From: Pedobacter paludis | GTDB taxonomy: Bacteria > Bacteroidota > Bacteroidia > Sphingobacteriales > Sphingobacteriaceae | Assembly: GCF_003173575.1 (NCBI RefSeq) | Contig: NZ_QGNY01000006.1 | Span: 248,001-312,000 of the forward strand | Reading direction: 5' to 3' | DNA length: 64,000 nucleotides | In this document: positions 25,140 to 34,004 of the stretch, piece by piece | Position numbering within the stretch: the first letter of the stretch is position 1 | Layout: the number at the start of each line of letters is the position of its first letter | Program-made: the position numbers and the translations under genes | The notes under the pieces: model-generated | Database searches by the model: none | What the model saw: the letters and a program-made list of their open reading frames with translations, nothing else | Told to the model about the DNA's origin: nothing

Positions 25140-26846
25140 TTAGCCCAATTTCTGCAATTCTTCTTTGACAAAACTGGCCAATTCTTTCACATATTCTGCA
25201 CTGAAATCAAATTTGATTCCTGCGGTTTCATAAATTTCATTCATTGGTTTAGTGTAGCCCAATGACAAAGCCGCTAAGTATTGTTCTAATGCTTTTTCTG
25301 GATTTTCCTTGTAATTTTTCCAAACTGCAATGGCGCCCAATTGGGCAATTGCATATTCAATATAATAGAAAGGCACTTCAAATAAATGCAATTGTTTTTG
25401 CCAAACATTTCCAAACTCGTGCTCAAGCCCTTCCCAATTGGCAAATCCTGCACCAAAGCGGTTGTAAATTTGTTTAAAGGTTTCTTCTCTATCTGCTGCG
25501 GTATGATTTGGATTGGTGTAAACCCAATGCTGAAATTGATCTATTACCGCAACCCAAGGCAAGGTTTTTAAAACATCGGCAAGCTGTTCTTTTTTTGCAC
25601 GATTCAATTCTTCAGGATTATCAAAATAAACATCCCAATTGTCCATGGATATTAATTCCATACTCATTGAAGCCAGTTCTGCAACTTCAGATGGACAGTG
25701 CTTAAAATCGTTTAATTCTAAATTTGCCGTTAAAAAGGTATGAATGGCATGGCCACCTTCGTGTACCATTGTGGTTAAATCGCGTAGCGTGTTAGCCGAG
25801 TTCATAAATATAAACGGTGCTCCGGTTTCTGCCAAAGGATAATTGTAACCGCCTGGTGCTTTGCCTTTTCTGCTTTCTACATCAAACAGGTTATTGGCTT
25901 TCATGGTTGCCAATTTTGCGCCAAGTTTTTCATCAATCGCATTAAAGCAGGCAATGCTTTTATCAATTAATTCTTCGCCGTTGTTAAAAGGTTTCAAAGC
26001 TGGTTTTCCGCTTATGCTTACCTCTAAATCCCAAGGTTTTAAAATATCCAAGCTTAATGCTTCGCGACGTTTTTCTGCCTGCTCTTTTAGGATTGGAACA
26101 ATTTCTTTTTCAATAGCATTTGCAAAATCATAACAATCCTGCGGTGTATAATCAAAACGGCCTAAAGCTTGAAACATATAGTCGCGATAGTTTTCAAAAC
26201 CTGCATTTAAAGCAACCTGATTACGTAGGCGGATCAATTCATCATATAAAATATTCAAATCGTCTTTGTTTACCAATCTCCGTTGCTGGATGGTTTTCCA
26301 TGCATTTTCGCGAACCTCGCGGTTTAAATCTTTAACAAAGATTGATGCCTGTTCTAATGTATATTCCTGGCCATTAATTTCGACGCTCATTGCGCCGGTT
26401 ATACCCTGATATTTCTGTTGTTTAACCTGAAGCTCAGTAAACAGTTCTATATTTTCGTCGCGATAAAGTTCTAAAGCTTTCTTAATTGCTCTGCTGTAAA
26501 CAAAGAATTTTTCCTTGTCCAGCTCATCCATATAAGGGCTTTCAACAAATTTTTTGTTTAATTCGTTGGCCAATGGAGAAATCTTCGGATCGATCTCAGT
26601 TGCGAAGTATTGGAAATTTTTAACCAACTCCTCATTTGCCGTATCGCAGCTCATTTTAATGTACCGCCAAGCGAAGTCTTCTTCCAATGCGGCTTCCAAT
26701 TCAGAGCGGTCTCTCAGCCACTGTTCTAATTCGCTAACATTATTAAGCTCACGGTTTTGTAATTCGGTAAAAAGAGGCTCAAGACTATCCCATGTTATGG
26801 CTAAATCTTGTGGAATATATGTTCTAGGTTTTTTGCTAATAATCAT
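25140..26846 (-). CDS. M3-family oligoendopeptidase
   Basis: The 568-residue protein has the zinc motif HEGGH at 362-366 (TTMVHEGGHAIHTFL), with a third ligand Glu at 387 or 390 in CPSEVAELASMSMEL. Upstream segments such as GGYNYPLAETGAPFIFMN are typical of PepF-like M3 enzymes. They cut short peptides in the cytoplasm during peptide turnover. There is no signal peptide. Length is normal for the PepF group. Confidence 0.95.
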   Translation of the reverse strand: MIISKKPRTYIPQDLAITWDSLEPLFTELQNRELNNVSELEQWLRDRSELEAALEEDFAWRYIKMSCDTANEELVKNFQYFATEIDPKISPLANELNKKFVESPYMDELDKEKFFVYSRAIKKALELYRDENIELFTELQVKQQKYQGITGAMSVEINGQEYTLEQASIFVKDLNREVRENAWKTIQQRRLVNKDDLNILYDELIRLRNQVALNAGFENYRDYMFQALGRFDYTPQDCYDFANAIEKEIVPILKEQAEKRREALSLDILKPWDLEVSISGKPALKPFNNGEELIDKSIACFNAIDEKLGAKLATMKANNLFDVESRKGKAPGGYNYPLAETGAPFIFMNSANTLRDLTTMVHEGGHAIHTFLTANLELNDFKHCPSEVAELASMSMELISMDNWDVYFDNPEELNRAKKEQLADVLKTLPWVAVIDQFQHWVYTNPNHTAADREETFKQIYNRFGAGFANWEGLEHEFGNVWQKQLHLFEVPFYYIEYAIAQLGAIAVWKNYKENPEKALEQYLAALSLGYTKPMNEIYETAGIKFDFSAEYVKELASFVKEELQKLG

Positions 26847-26866
26847 ACTATGAAATTCTATTATTT

Positions 26867-27730
26867 TTATCTATTTCTCAAATATGCATCAAGTAGAAAG
26901 CATATTGCAAAAACTACAGAAGCCATTCCATTTGTAGTAGCGAATGCTTTATTTACTTTGCTTATATCATTCGGTTTAACCAACAGATGCTGATAGGTTA
27001 ATGCAAAACAGAAAAATGCTACGCCTATGTAATATACCCAACCAAAAGAATTTGGCATCAAAAATATGGGTGCAATTACGCAAGTTGCAGAGAAAATGTG
27101 CAATACAACGGAAACATTAAGTGCATTTTTTATGCCAAGCGCCGATGGAATAGAGTGTAAATTTTCTTCTCGGTCGAAATCCTCATCCTGTAAGGCATAG
27201 ATAATATCGAAACCGCTCACCCAAAATAGCACGGCAAAAGAATACAAAACAGGTACCAATGCAAAATGACCAGTTACTGCAATGTATGCGCCGATGGGAG
27301 CAAGTGATAAACCCAAACCCAAAACTAAGTGACAAAGTGCTGTGAATCTTTTTGTATAGCTGTAAAATAAAACAACAAACAGGGCTATTGGTGATAGGTA
27401 AAAGCAAAGACTGTTAATGAAAAAGGTACTGATTACAAAAAGTACACAATTGGCAATTACAAAAACCAAAGCTTCGTTTGCAGAAACCTTACCCGCAGGG
27501 ATGTCACGCATTTTTGTACGGGGGTTTTTCGCGTCGATATTTCGATCTAAATAGCGATTGAATGCCATTGCCGAATTACGGGCAAAAACCATACAAAGTA
27601 AAACTAAAATTAGCTTTTGCCATTGAAATGGGCTTTCTGTTGTGGTTACCCCCAAAAAGAAGCCAATCATAGCGAAGGGCAATGCAAATATAGAGTGTGC
27701 GAATAATACGAGTGAAAAGTATTTTTTCAT
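26867..27730 (-). CDS. UbiA-family prenyltransferase (4-hydroxybenzoate polyprenyltransferase-like)
   Basis: The 287-residue membrane protein has about eight hydrophobic segments and the two Asp-rich motifs of the UbiA superfamily: NRYLDRNIDAKNPRTKMRD near residues 57-77 and DEDFDREENLHSIP near 180-195. These bind Mg-diphosphate of the prenyl donor. It resembles the UbiA branch annotated as 4-hydroxybenzoate octaprenyltransferase, although Bacteroidota use menaquinone and the aromatic acceptor is uncertain. It follows engB by four bases on the same strand, and a menaquinone methyltransferase gene lies divergently nearby. Confidence 0.9.
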   Translation of the reverse strand: MKKYFSLVLFAHSIFALPFAMIGFFLGVTTTESPFQWQKLILVLLCMVFARNSAMAFNRYLDRNIDAKNPRTKMRDIPAGKVSANEALVFVIANCVLFVISTFFINSLCFYLSPIALFVVLFYSYTKRFTALCHLVLGLGLSLAPIGAYIAVTGHFALVPVLYSFAVLFWVSGFDIIYALQDEDFDREENLHSIPSALGIKNALNVSVVLHIFSATCVIAPIFLMPNSFGWVYYIGVAFFCFALTYQHLLVKPNDISKVNKAFATTNGMASVVFAICFLLDAYLRNR

Positions 27731-27733
27731 TTA

Positions 27734-28357
27734 TCAAAACTTCTTGTAATCCGTTGGCATAACAAAATCTTTGTTTACTTCATGAATGAAACCCAAAACC
27801 TCATCTTTTCCGGTTCCTTTTTCTGCAGAAGAAACAAAAGTTGATGGAATTTCCTCGAAGAATTCCCCTAGCTTTTTCTTAAACGAAGCAACGTTTTTTT
27901 GAGTGGTTGTCATACCCTGTTTATCGGCTTTCGTAAATATTAAAGAAAAAGGAATCTGCTTTTCGCCTAGCCAGTAACAAAATTCAATGTCGATTTGTTG
28001 AGGCTCTAAACGGCTGTCTATTAAAACAAAAACACATTGTAAGCTTTCTCTTTTAGTAATGTAAGCACGGATAAATTTTTCCCATTTTTCTCTACTTGTT
28101 TTTGAAACCTTAGCATATCCATATCCAGGCAAATCGACAATATACCAAGATTCATTAATTAAGAAATGATTAATTAACTGGGTTTTCCCTGGTCGTTGAG
28201 AAGTTTTTGCTAAGCCATGTTGATTAACCAGCATATTTATTAAAGAAGATTTGCCCACGTTTGAGCGACCTATAAAAGCGTATTCTGGCATTACCGGTGG
28301 TGGTAGAGCCGAAACTTGGGTGTTGCTGCAAACAAATGTTGCTGTTTTGATAACCAT
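27734..28357 (-). CDS. engB: Ribosome-biogenesis GTPase EngB/YsxC
   Basis: From the ATG at 28357 the product is 207 residues. GTPase motifs are: G1 GRSNVGKSS (30-38), a threonine-containing switch I segment (SQRPGKTQ), G3 DLPGYGYAK, and G4 TKAD. The family helps assemble the large ribosomal subunit. The upstream 20 in-frame codons come from an extragenic repeat and were excluded. The chosen ATG is only four bases after a perfect -7 box. It is followed after three bases by the UbiA-family gene. Confidence 0.95.
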   Translation of the reverse strand: MVIKTATFVCSNTQVSALPPPVMPEYAFIGRSNVGKSSLINMLVNQHGLAKTSQRPGKTQLINHFLINESWYIVDLPGYGYAKVSKTSREKWEKFIRAYITKRESLQCVFVLIDSRLEPQQIDIEFCYWLGEKQIPFSLIFTKADKQGMTTTQKNVASFKKKLGEFFEEIPSTFVSSAEKGTGKDEVLGFIHEVNKDFVMPTDYKKF

Positions 28358-28361
28358 TTGG

Positions 28362-28369
28362 CAAAGGTA
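28362..28369 (-). promoter_or_regulatory. -7 box TACCTTTG for engB
   Basis: A perfect minus-strand TAnnTTTG box ends four bases before the engB ATG, implying a leader of a few bases at most. It also argues against the longer start at 28417. Confidence 0.5.
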
Positions 28370-28376
28370 GGGTTTT

Positions 28377-28510
28377 GAGTCGGAAGTCCGAAGACCGAAG
28401 TCGTAGTTCAAAATCATTACATCTCAGAAATGTAAACTTTCTATTGATTATCTATTTTGTTTCCATAATGAACATGTTGTGTTTGAGACTTCGGACTACA
28501 GACTCCCGAC
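28377..28510. repeat. Inverted repeat in the engB/menG divergent gap
   Basis: An arm GTCGGAAGTCCGAAGACCG (from about 28379) and the arm near 28487-28510 (GACTTCGGACTACAGACTCC) are imperfect reverse complements. Both are made of short GACTTCGG-like units. The repeat separates the divergent promoters of engB and the menaquinone methyltransferase gene. It belongs to the class of dispersed extragenic repeats seen elsewhere in the window, but with a different core. Confidence 0.55.
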
Positions 28511-28518
28511 TTTTTATT

Positions 28519-28526
28519 TATCTTTG
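28519..28526 (+). promoter_or_regulatory. -7 box TATCTTTG for the menaquinone methyltransferase gene
   Basis: A perfect TAnnTTTG box on the plus strand lies nine bases before the ATG at 28536. This makes the longer in-frame start at 28479 unlikely. Confidence 0.5.
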
Positions 28527-28535
28527 CCACACATC

Positions 28536-29267
28536 ATGAATCAGAATATCACTCCATATCAAGCTGCAGATGCGACCAAAAAAGAGCAGGTTGCAACCAT
28601 GTTTAATAACATTTCGGGCACTTACGATTTTTTAAATCATTTCCTTTCCTTAGGCATTGACGTTTTATGGCGCAAGAAGGCAATAAAGGAACTCGTTTCT
28701 ATTCAGCCTAGAATAATGCTTGATGTTGCAACCGGTACGGGAGACTTTGCTTTTGAGGCAATCAAGAAACTACATCCAGAAAAGGTTGTTGGTGTAGACA
28801 TTTCTGAAGGCATGCTAGAAGTTGCAAAAAAGAAAATTAACGAACGCAGTTTGCATGAAATCTTTTCCGTTCAATTGGGCGATTCTGAGGGTCTGCATTT
28901 CGAGAATGATACTTTTGATGCCATTACCGTTGCATACGGTGTTCGCAATTTCGAAAACCTTGAAAAAGGTTTAAGTGATATGTTTAGGGTATTAAAACCC
29001 AATGGCAAAATTGTAGTATTGGAGTTTTCTAAACCTAAAGCCTTTCCTGTTAAGCAATTGTATAGTTTTTATTTTAAACAGGTTACTCCATTCTTCGGAA
29101 AACTCTTTTCAAAAGACAGTAGGGCATATACGTATTTGCCAGAATCTGTCGCGGCCTTTCCGGATGGAAATGATTTTACAACATTAATGGAAAAAGTGGG
29201 CTTTAAAAGTACCAAACAAAAAATTTTAACGTTTGGAATAAGTTCGATATACACCGGCACTAAATGA
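28536..29267 (+). CDS. ubiE: Demethylmenaquinone methyltransferase (UbiE/MenG)
   Basis: The 243-residue enzyme from the ATG at 28536 has the SAM-binding motif MLDVATGTGDFAFEA, then VGVDISEGMLEVAKKK, and the family signature around AITVAYGVRNFENLEKGLSDMFRVLKPNGK. It methylates demethylmenaquinone in the last step of menaquinone synthesis; ubiquinone synthesis is not expected in this phylum. Its stop codon overlaps the next start (ATGA), so it is translationally coupled to the porT-like gene. Confidence 0.95.
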   Translation: MNQNITPYQAADATKKEQVATMFNNISGTYDFLNHFLSLGIDVLWRKKAIKELVSIQPRIMLDVATGTGDFAFEAIKKLHPEKVVGVDISEGMLEVAKKKINERSLHEIFSVQLGDSEGLHFENDTFDAITVAYGVRNFENLEKGLSDMFRVLKPNGKIVVLEFSKPKAFPVKQLYSFYFKQVTPFFGKLFSKDSRAYTYLPESVAAFPDGNDFTTLMEKVGFKSTKQKILTFGISSIYTGTK

Positions 29268-30031
29268 TCAGAAAATTAAGCCTCATAATCTCCCTCTTTA
29301 CGATTTCTACAACTGCTTTTGCCCAAAACTGGGGCGGGGGTGTAGACGATGAGGATTGGACTTGGGGTTTTAACTTTCAATACATATCTGCAGAGTATAA
29401 AATTCTAAAAAAACCAACCTGGCGAAACATTTACCTCGACCCTTTGGATGGTTCTCCAGTAACATCAGCACCGATTTCTATCTCTAGTCCTCCCTCTCAA
29501 GGCTTTGGATTGGGCTTTGTAATGAATAGAAACATCAGCGATAATTTCGATATCCGGGCTACGCCATCTTTAATTTTTAGCGATCGGGTGGTCCGATATG
29601 AGTATGAGCCGCTTCCTCCAGTTGATTTGGGCAATGGACAGACTAAAAGCTTTCAGTCTTCAATCGATAAAAAGATTCAATCGACTATGTTCGAATTCCC
29701 TTTGGGCTTGAAGGTTAAATCTAACCGAATGAACAATTTTAGAGCTTACTGGCTAGGCGGATTGAAATATTCGATGGACATTGCCTCAAAAAAGAAAACC
29801 TTTGATGAGGGCGAAACGCCTATAAACAAATTGCTTAAAAGCCAACGGAGCTACCTTTCTTACGAAACTGGCATCGGCTTCGATCTATATTTCGAGTATT
29901 TCAAAATGTCGCCAGAAATTAAACTTTCCTATTCAACCAGCGATTTGCTTCAGCATGATGATACTGCGTTTGCGAATCCGATTGATAAGTTAATGTTGCG
30001 TCAATTAACATTCAGTTTGATTTTTCAATAG
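29264..30031 (+). CDS. porT: PorT-like outer-membrane protein of the type IX secretion system
   Basis: The 255-residue protein has a signal peptide (FTISTTAFAQ) and an outer-membrane barrel pattern of repeated amphipathic strands ending in LRQLTFSLIFQ. It overlaps ubiE by four bases. The ubiE-porT (sprT) order is known in other Bacteroidota, where PorT is needed for secretion through T9SS. Segments such as GFGLGFVMNRNISDNFDIRATPSLIFSDRVVRYEY fit that family. The window also contains a T9SS cargo protein at 18524. The barrel fold is weakly conserved, so the name rests partly on context. Confidence 0.85.
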   Translation: MIRKLSLIISLFTISTTAFAQNWGGGVDDEDWTWGFNFQYISAEYKILKKPTWRNIYLDPLDGSPVTSAPISISSPPSQGFGLGFVMNRNISDNFDIRATPSLIFSDRVVRYEYEPLPPVDLGNGQTKSFQSSIDKKIQSTMFEFPLGLKVKSNRMNNFRAYWLGGLKYSMDIASKKKTFDEGETPINKLLKSQRSYLSYETGIGFDLYFEYFKMSPEIKLSYSTSDLLQHDDTAFANPIDKLMLRQLTFSLIFQ

Positions 30032-30124
30032 CCGTACAAAACAAAAAAACTTACCTTTGTTTCCAATTGGTAAATCAGTGAGCAGTTTTCTGTTCGGAAT
30101 AACCAGGCTTATAAATTCATAAAC

Positions 30125-30883
30125 ATGTCTAAAATTGCATTAATTACAGGCGCAACTTCTGGTATCGGCGAAGCTTGTGCGCACATATTTGCTCAACAAG
30201 GTTACAATCTTATTTTGTTGGCCCGTAGAGAAGACCGCTTGGCAAAGAATGCCCATCATCTTGAAGATAAATGTGGCATTACGATTAAACAGGTTTTGGC
30301 TGATGTTAGAGACAAAGATAATCTATCAACAGCCTTAGAAGCTCTACCCGATGAATGGAAAAAAGTTGATGTTCTGATTAATAACGCAGGTTTAAGTCAA
30401 GGCTTAGATCCAATTGACAAAGGCAATACGGATGATTGGGATACCATGATCGATACCAATGTAAAAGGATTGCTTTACATTACCAAAATTGTTTCCAATT
30501 GGATGATTCCTAATCTGTCTGGTCATATTATAAACATTGGTTCCATAGCAGGTAAAGAAGTTTATCCAAACGGAAACGTATATTGTGCGAGTAAACATGC
30601 GGTAGATGCCTTAAGTAAAGCCATGAGAATCGATCTTTTGCCTTACGGAATTAAGGTTACGGAGATTAATCCAGGAATGGTAGAAACCGAATTTTCCATT
30701 GTACGTTTTAAGGGCGATGAAGAAAGAGCAAAAAAGGTTTACGAAAATTTCGAACCTTTAATTGCGGATGATATTGCAGATGCCATATGGTACGTGGTAA
30801 GCAGACCAAAACATGTAAACATTAACGACATGTTGATTATGCCAACAGCGCAGGCTACAGCAACGATTATAGATAGGAAATAA
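30125..30883 (+). CDS. Short-chain dehydrogenase/reductase (YdfG-like)
   Basis: The 252-residue protein is a classical SDR. It has the cofactor motif TGATSGIGEA near residues 8-16, NNAG after DVLI, a catalytic Ser in INIGSIAGKE and the YxxxK motif in YCASKHA. The end ADDIADAIWYVVSRPKHVNINDMLIMPTAQ resembles YdfG-type 3-hydroxy acid (serine/allothreonine) dehydrogenases. It would oxidise a small hydroxy acid with NAD(P). No pathway genes are adjacent. Confidence 0.93.
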   Translation: MSKIALITGATSGIGEACAHIFAQQGYNLILLARREDRLAKNAHHLEDKCGITIKQVLADVRDKDNLSTALEALPDEWKKVDVLINNAGLSQGLDPIDKGNTDDWDTMIDTNVKGLLYITKIVSNWMIPNLSGHIINIGSIAGKEVYPNGNVYCASKHAVDALSKAMRIDLLPYGIKVTEINPGMVETEFSIVRFKGDEERAKKVYENFEPLIADDIADAIWYVVSRPKHVNINDMLIMPTAQATATIIDRK

Positions 30884-31013
30884 GTTTAACTGTTTAAATT
30901 GTACAAATTGGTTAACTGTACAATTAACAATTTAAAGAATAGTAATATTTGAAAATAGAATTGAATGAGGGTTAGCAATTAACCAATAAGTCAATTCGAC
31001 CAATTCACAAGTA
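30884..31013. repeat. AT-rich repetitive gap
   Basis: The gap has short repeated words such as AATTGGTTAACTGT and GTACAATTAACAATTTAAA in direct and inverted copies. The word AATTGGTTAACTGT recurs at 53580, upstream of guaA. No promoter or terminator is clear. Confidence 0.4.
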
Positions 31014-31460
31014 ATGATATCAAATACAATAGATCAGGAAATAAAAAAAGCCATGTTGGCTAAAGATAGTGCTCAGTTAAGAGGGTTGAGAGCGATAAAA
31101 GCAGCCTTGCTTTTAGCTAAAACAGAAAAAGGATCTTCTGAAGAAATTACGGAAGAAGCTGAACTGAAAATTCTTCAAAAACTAATTAAACAGCGTCGCG
31201 AATCGGCTGATATTTACAAACAACAAAATCGTGAGGATTTATATCAGGTAGAAGAAGAAGAAATTGAAGTGATCAATAAATTTTTGCCTCAGCAATTGGG
31301 AAGGGAAGAAGTTGCAGTAATTATTGATGATGTAATCAAACAATCTGGCGCAACATCAGTTAAGGATATGGGAAAGGTGATGGGCTTGGCAAATAAAGCA
31401 CTGGCAGGTAAAGCCGATGGAAAATTAATTGCCGAACTGGTTAAAGAAAAGCTTGCTTAA
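31014..31460 (+). CDS. GatB/YqeY-domain protein
   Basis: The 148-residue protein is helical and charged, beginning MISNTIDQEIKKAMLAKDSAQLRGLRAIKAALLLAK and containing LQKLIKQRRESADIYKQQNREDLYQVEEEEIEVINKFLPQQL. It ends with MGKVMGLANKALAGKADGKLIAELVKEKL. These match the free-standing YqeY family, related to the C-terminal tail of the GatB amidotransferase subunit. A tRNA-related role is usually assumed but not proven. Confidence 0.94.
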   Translation: MISNTIDQEIKKAMLAKDSAQLRGLRAIKAALLLAKTEKGSSEEITEEAELKILQKLIKQRRESADIYKQQNREDLYQVEEEEIEVINKFLPQQLGREEVAVIIDDVIKQSGATSVKDMGKVMGLANKALAGKADGKLIAELVKEKLA

Positions 31461-31684
31461 GGCTAGAAGGGAAAAGATAAAAACCGAAAGATTTGTATCG
31501 AACGTATTTAATTTTCTAAATACCAACAGCGAATACTTTCATCTTGATCCTTAACCTAGCTTCTTGATGCTTTAATAAATGTTTTTGTACCGTTTTCGAT
31601 TTTATTTCAATAAAATGGCACAGAAATGCAAAAATTTAATTTTACTCTACTAACTTAGTAGCAAAGTACCATCTCGAATATAAT

Positions 31685-32449
31685 ATGACCTACCAGATAA
31701 TAGAAGAAGACGGATTTAAATTCATAGAAGCCGGACAAGGTGAAACGTTGGTGTTACTACATGGCTTAATGGGCGAATTAAGCAACTGGGAACTGGTTAT
31801 TGAACATTTTAAAGACCGTTACCATGTTGTTGTACCCATATTGCCAATTTATGAATTGCCTATCTTAACCTTGGGTGTTAAAGCCTTGTCGAGATATGTA
31901 CATCGTTTTTTAAAATATAAAAATTACAGTCAAGTTGTACTTATTGGTAACTCTTTAGGCGGCCATGTGGGCTTGGTGTTTACAGTTGCACACCAGGAAT
32001 TTGTTAAGGCATTGGTTCTTACCGGAAGTTCTGGTTTATATGAGAATGCTTTTGGTGGGTCGTTTCCGCGAAGAGAAAGTTACGATTACATAAAAGAGAA
32101 AGTAGAATTTACCTTTTACGATCCGGCAACAGCCACGAAAGAACTTGTTGACGATGTTTTCAAAACTGTTAATGATCGTTCTCGTGTTATTCGAATCTTA
32201 ACCATGGCAAAATCGGCTATCCGACATAACATGGCTAAAGAGTTATCGAAAATCACCATCCCGGTTTCTTTAATCTGGGGTAAAAACGATAAGGTAACAC
32301 CTCCGGAAGTGGCAGAGGAATTTCACCAATTACTGCCCAATTCCGAATTAAACTGGGTTGACCAATGTGGCCATGCGCCCATGATGGAGCATCCAGATAT
32401 TTTTAACAATTACCTTGAGAAATTTTTAGATAGAATATTACTTAAATAA
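31685..32449 (+). CDS. Alpha/beta-fold hydrolase
   Basis: The 254-residue protein has LLHGLMGELSNW (oxyanion region), the nucleophile elbow GNSLGGH with Ser, the acid residue in WGKNDKVTPP and the catalytic His in QCGHAPMMEHP. It belongs to the AB hydrolase 1 family, so an esterase or C-C hydrolase reaction is possible. It is the first gene of a seven-gene plus-strand run, and its TAA overlaps the next ATG by one base. The substrate is unknown. Confidence 0.92.
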   Translation: MTYQIIEEDGFKFIEAGQGETLVLLHGLMGELSNWELVIEHFKDRYHVVVPILPIYELPILTLGVKALSRYVHRFLKYKNYSQVVLIGNSLGGHVGLVFTVAHQEFVKALVLTGSSGLYENAFGGSFPRRESYDYIKEKVEFTFYDPATATKELVDDVFKTVNDRSRVIRILTMAKSAIRHNMAKELSKITIPVSLIWGKNDKVTPPEVAEEFHQLLPNSELNWVDQCGHAPMMEHPDIFNNYLEKFLDRILLK

Positions 32450-33111
32450 TGTTTGCCGAAGAAATCATATCGAATGCAATTTCACCCTTAAGAACGGATG
32501 ACACGGTTCAAAAGGCTTTAGATCGTATGAACGAGTTTAAGCTAAAGCATATGCCCGTTGTTAACGATGGCGCATTTTTGGGCTTACTTGCAGAAGATGA
32601 TTTGTTGAGCCTTCGCGATCATGATGCTTTAATAAAAGACCTTTCAGTAAATCTACTCAATGTTTTTATCCTTAAGGATGCGCATACTTATGATGTAATT
32701 AGACTGTTGAGCCAACTTAAGTTAACGGCCGTTGCTGTTTTGGATACGCAAAAAAATTATGTGGGCTTAATTTCGATTAATAATATGATCGATGCCGTTG
32801 CAGAACAATATGCAGTTAACGAGGCTGGCGGAATTATCGTATTGGAAATTAGCAATCGCAATAATTCTCTTGCGCACATCTCACAAATTGTGGAGGCCGA
32901 TAATGCCCAAATTTTATCATCCTATGTAAATTCTTTCGAGGATTCTACCCGTTTAGAAGTTACGCTAAAAATAAATAAGACAGAAGTTAGTGGCCTAGTT
33001 GCTTCATTTGAGCGATACGATTACCTAGTGAAAGAAGTATATAACAATACGCAGGTTGACGATGGCTCTCAGGAACGTTACGATTCTTTCATGAACTATT
33101 TAAACGTTTAA
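32449..33111 (+). CDS. Tandem CBS-domain protein with ACT-like tail
   Basis: The 220-residue protein holds two CBS repeats (about 1-60, TVQKALDRMNEFKLKHMPVVN; and about 65-125, AHTYDVIRLLSQLKLTAVAVLD). A C-terminal segment of about 80 residues with EISNRNNSLAHISQIVEADNAQI looks ACT-like. CBS pairs bind adenosine nucleotides. The gene is one base-overlapped with the hydrolase and nine bases before NAD kinase; this CBS-NADK order is conserved in Bacteroidota. A role in sensing nucleotide or NAD state is inference. Confidence 0.9.
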   Translation: MFAEEIISNAISPLRTDDTVQKALDRMNEFKLKHMPVVNDGAFLGLLAEDDLLSLRDHDALIKDLSVNLLNVFILKDAHTYDVIRLLSQLKLTAVAVLDTQKNYVGLISINNMIDAVAEQYAVNEAGGIIVLEISNRNNSLAHISQIVEADNAQILSSYVNSFEDSTRLEVTLKINKTEVSGLVASFERYDYLVKEVYNNTQVDDGSQERYDSFMNYLNV

Positions 33112-33120
33112 ACCCTAATT

Positions 33121-34002
33121 ATGAGGATTGCAATTTACGGGAGGGATTTTAATGATTCAGTATTACCTTACATTCAAGAGGTTTTCGATCATTTAAAAAG
33201 TCACAATATCCAACCCGTTTTACACCATAAATTTAAAAATTCCTTACACGGGAAAATCAAACTGCCCGCTAATACGGTCATCTTTCATAACCATAATGAA
33301 CTAAAACTCCATGCCGATGTGCTTTTGAGTTTAGGAGGTGATGGAACCTTGCTTGATACACTTTCTTTGATCCGTAATTCGGGTATCCCCGTAATCGGGA
33401 TTAATTTTGGCCGTTTGGGGTTTCTTGCCAGCATCAATAAAAATGAAATTGGTTCTGCACTGCATGCTTTGATTAACCAGGAATATACTTTAGATACGCG
33501 TTCGCTTTTGGTTCTGGAATCCGAAAACGGTTTGTTCGGCGAAGAGAACTTTGCACTGAACGATATCACCATCCACCGAAGAGATAATTCTGCCATGATG
33601 ATTATTCATGCTTCCATGAATAACGAATTTATTAATTCATATTGGGCAGATGGGTTAATTATTGCAACGCCAACCGGATCAACAGCTTATTCTTTAAGTT
33701 GCGGTGGACCAATTATTTATCCGGATTCTGAAAATTTTGTAGTTACACCTATTGCACCACATAACTTAAATGTACGGCCAGTTGTTGTACCCGATGACAA
33801 TGCTTTGTCTTTCGAGGTGGAAGCACGTGAATCCAAATTCCTAGTTTCTTGCGACAGTAGAACAGTAACTGTAGAACGATCGGTAAAAATTACCATAAAA
33901 AAAGCCGATTTTTGCGTAAATCTTATTCGCCTTAACAATGAAACGTATTTAAACACGTTAAGGAATAAATTATTATGGGGCATAGATACCCGTAACTACT
34001 AA
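33121..34002 (+). CDS. nadK: NAD kinase
   Basis: The 293-residue enzyme has the family motifs LSLGGDGTLLDT (GGDG ATP loop), GINFGRLGFLA and ATPTGSTAYSLSCGGPII. It phosphorylates NAD to NADP in the cytoplasm. Length is standard. It lies between the CBS-domain gene and a DUF6089 barrel gene with two-base spacing downstream, so all are probably one transcript. Confidence 0.96.
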   Translation: MRIAIYGRDFNDSVLPYIQEVFDHLKSHNIQPVLHHKFKNSLHGKIKLPANTVIFHNHNELKLHADVLLSLGGDGTLLDTLSLIRNSGIPVIGINFGRLGFLASINKNEIGSALHALINQEYTLDTRSLLVLESENGLFGEENFALNDITIHRRDNSAMMIIHASMNNEFINSYWADGLIIATPTGSTAYSLSCGGPIIYPDSENFVVTPIAPHNLNVRPVVVPDDNALSFEVEARESKFLVSCDSRTVTVERSVKITIKKADFCVNLIRLNNETYLNTLRNKLLWGIDTRNY

Positions 34003-34004
34003 GT

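Noticed and set aside
28479..28535. Longer N-terminus of the menaquinone methyltransferase
   Set aside because: Those codons overlap the inverted repeat and the -7 box; the family begins near the ATG at 28536.
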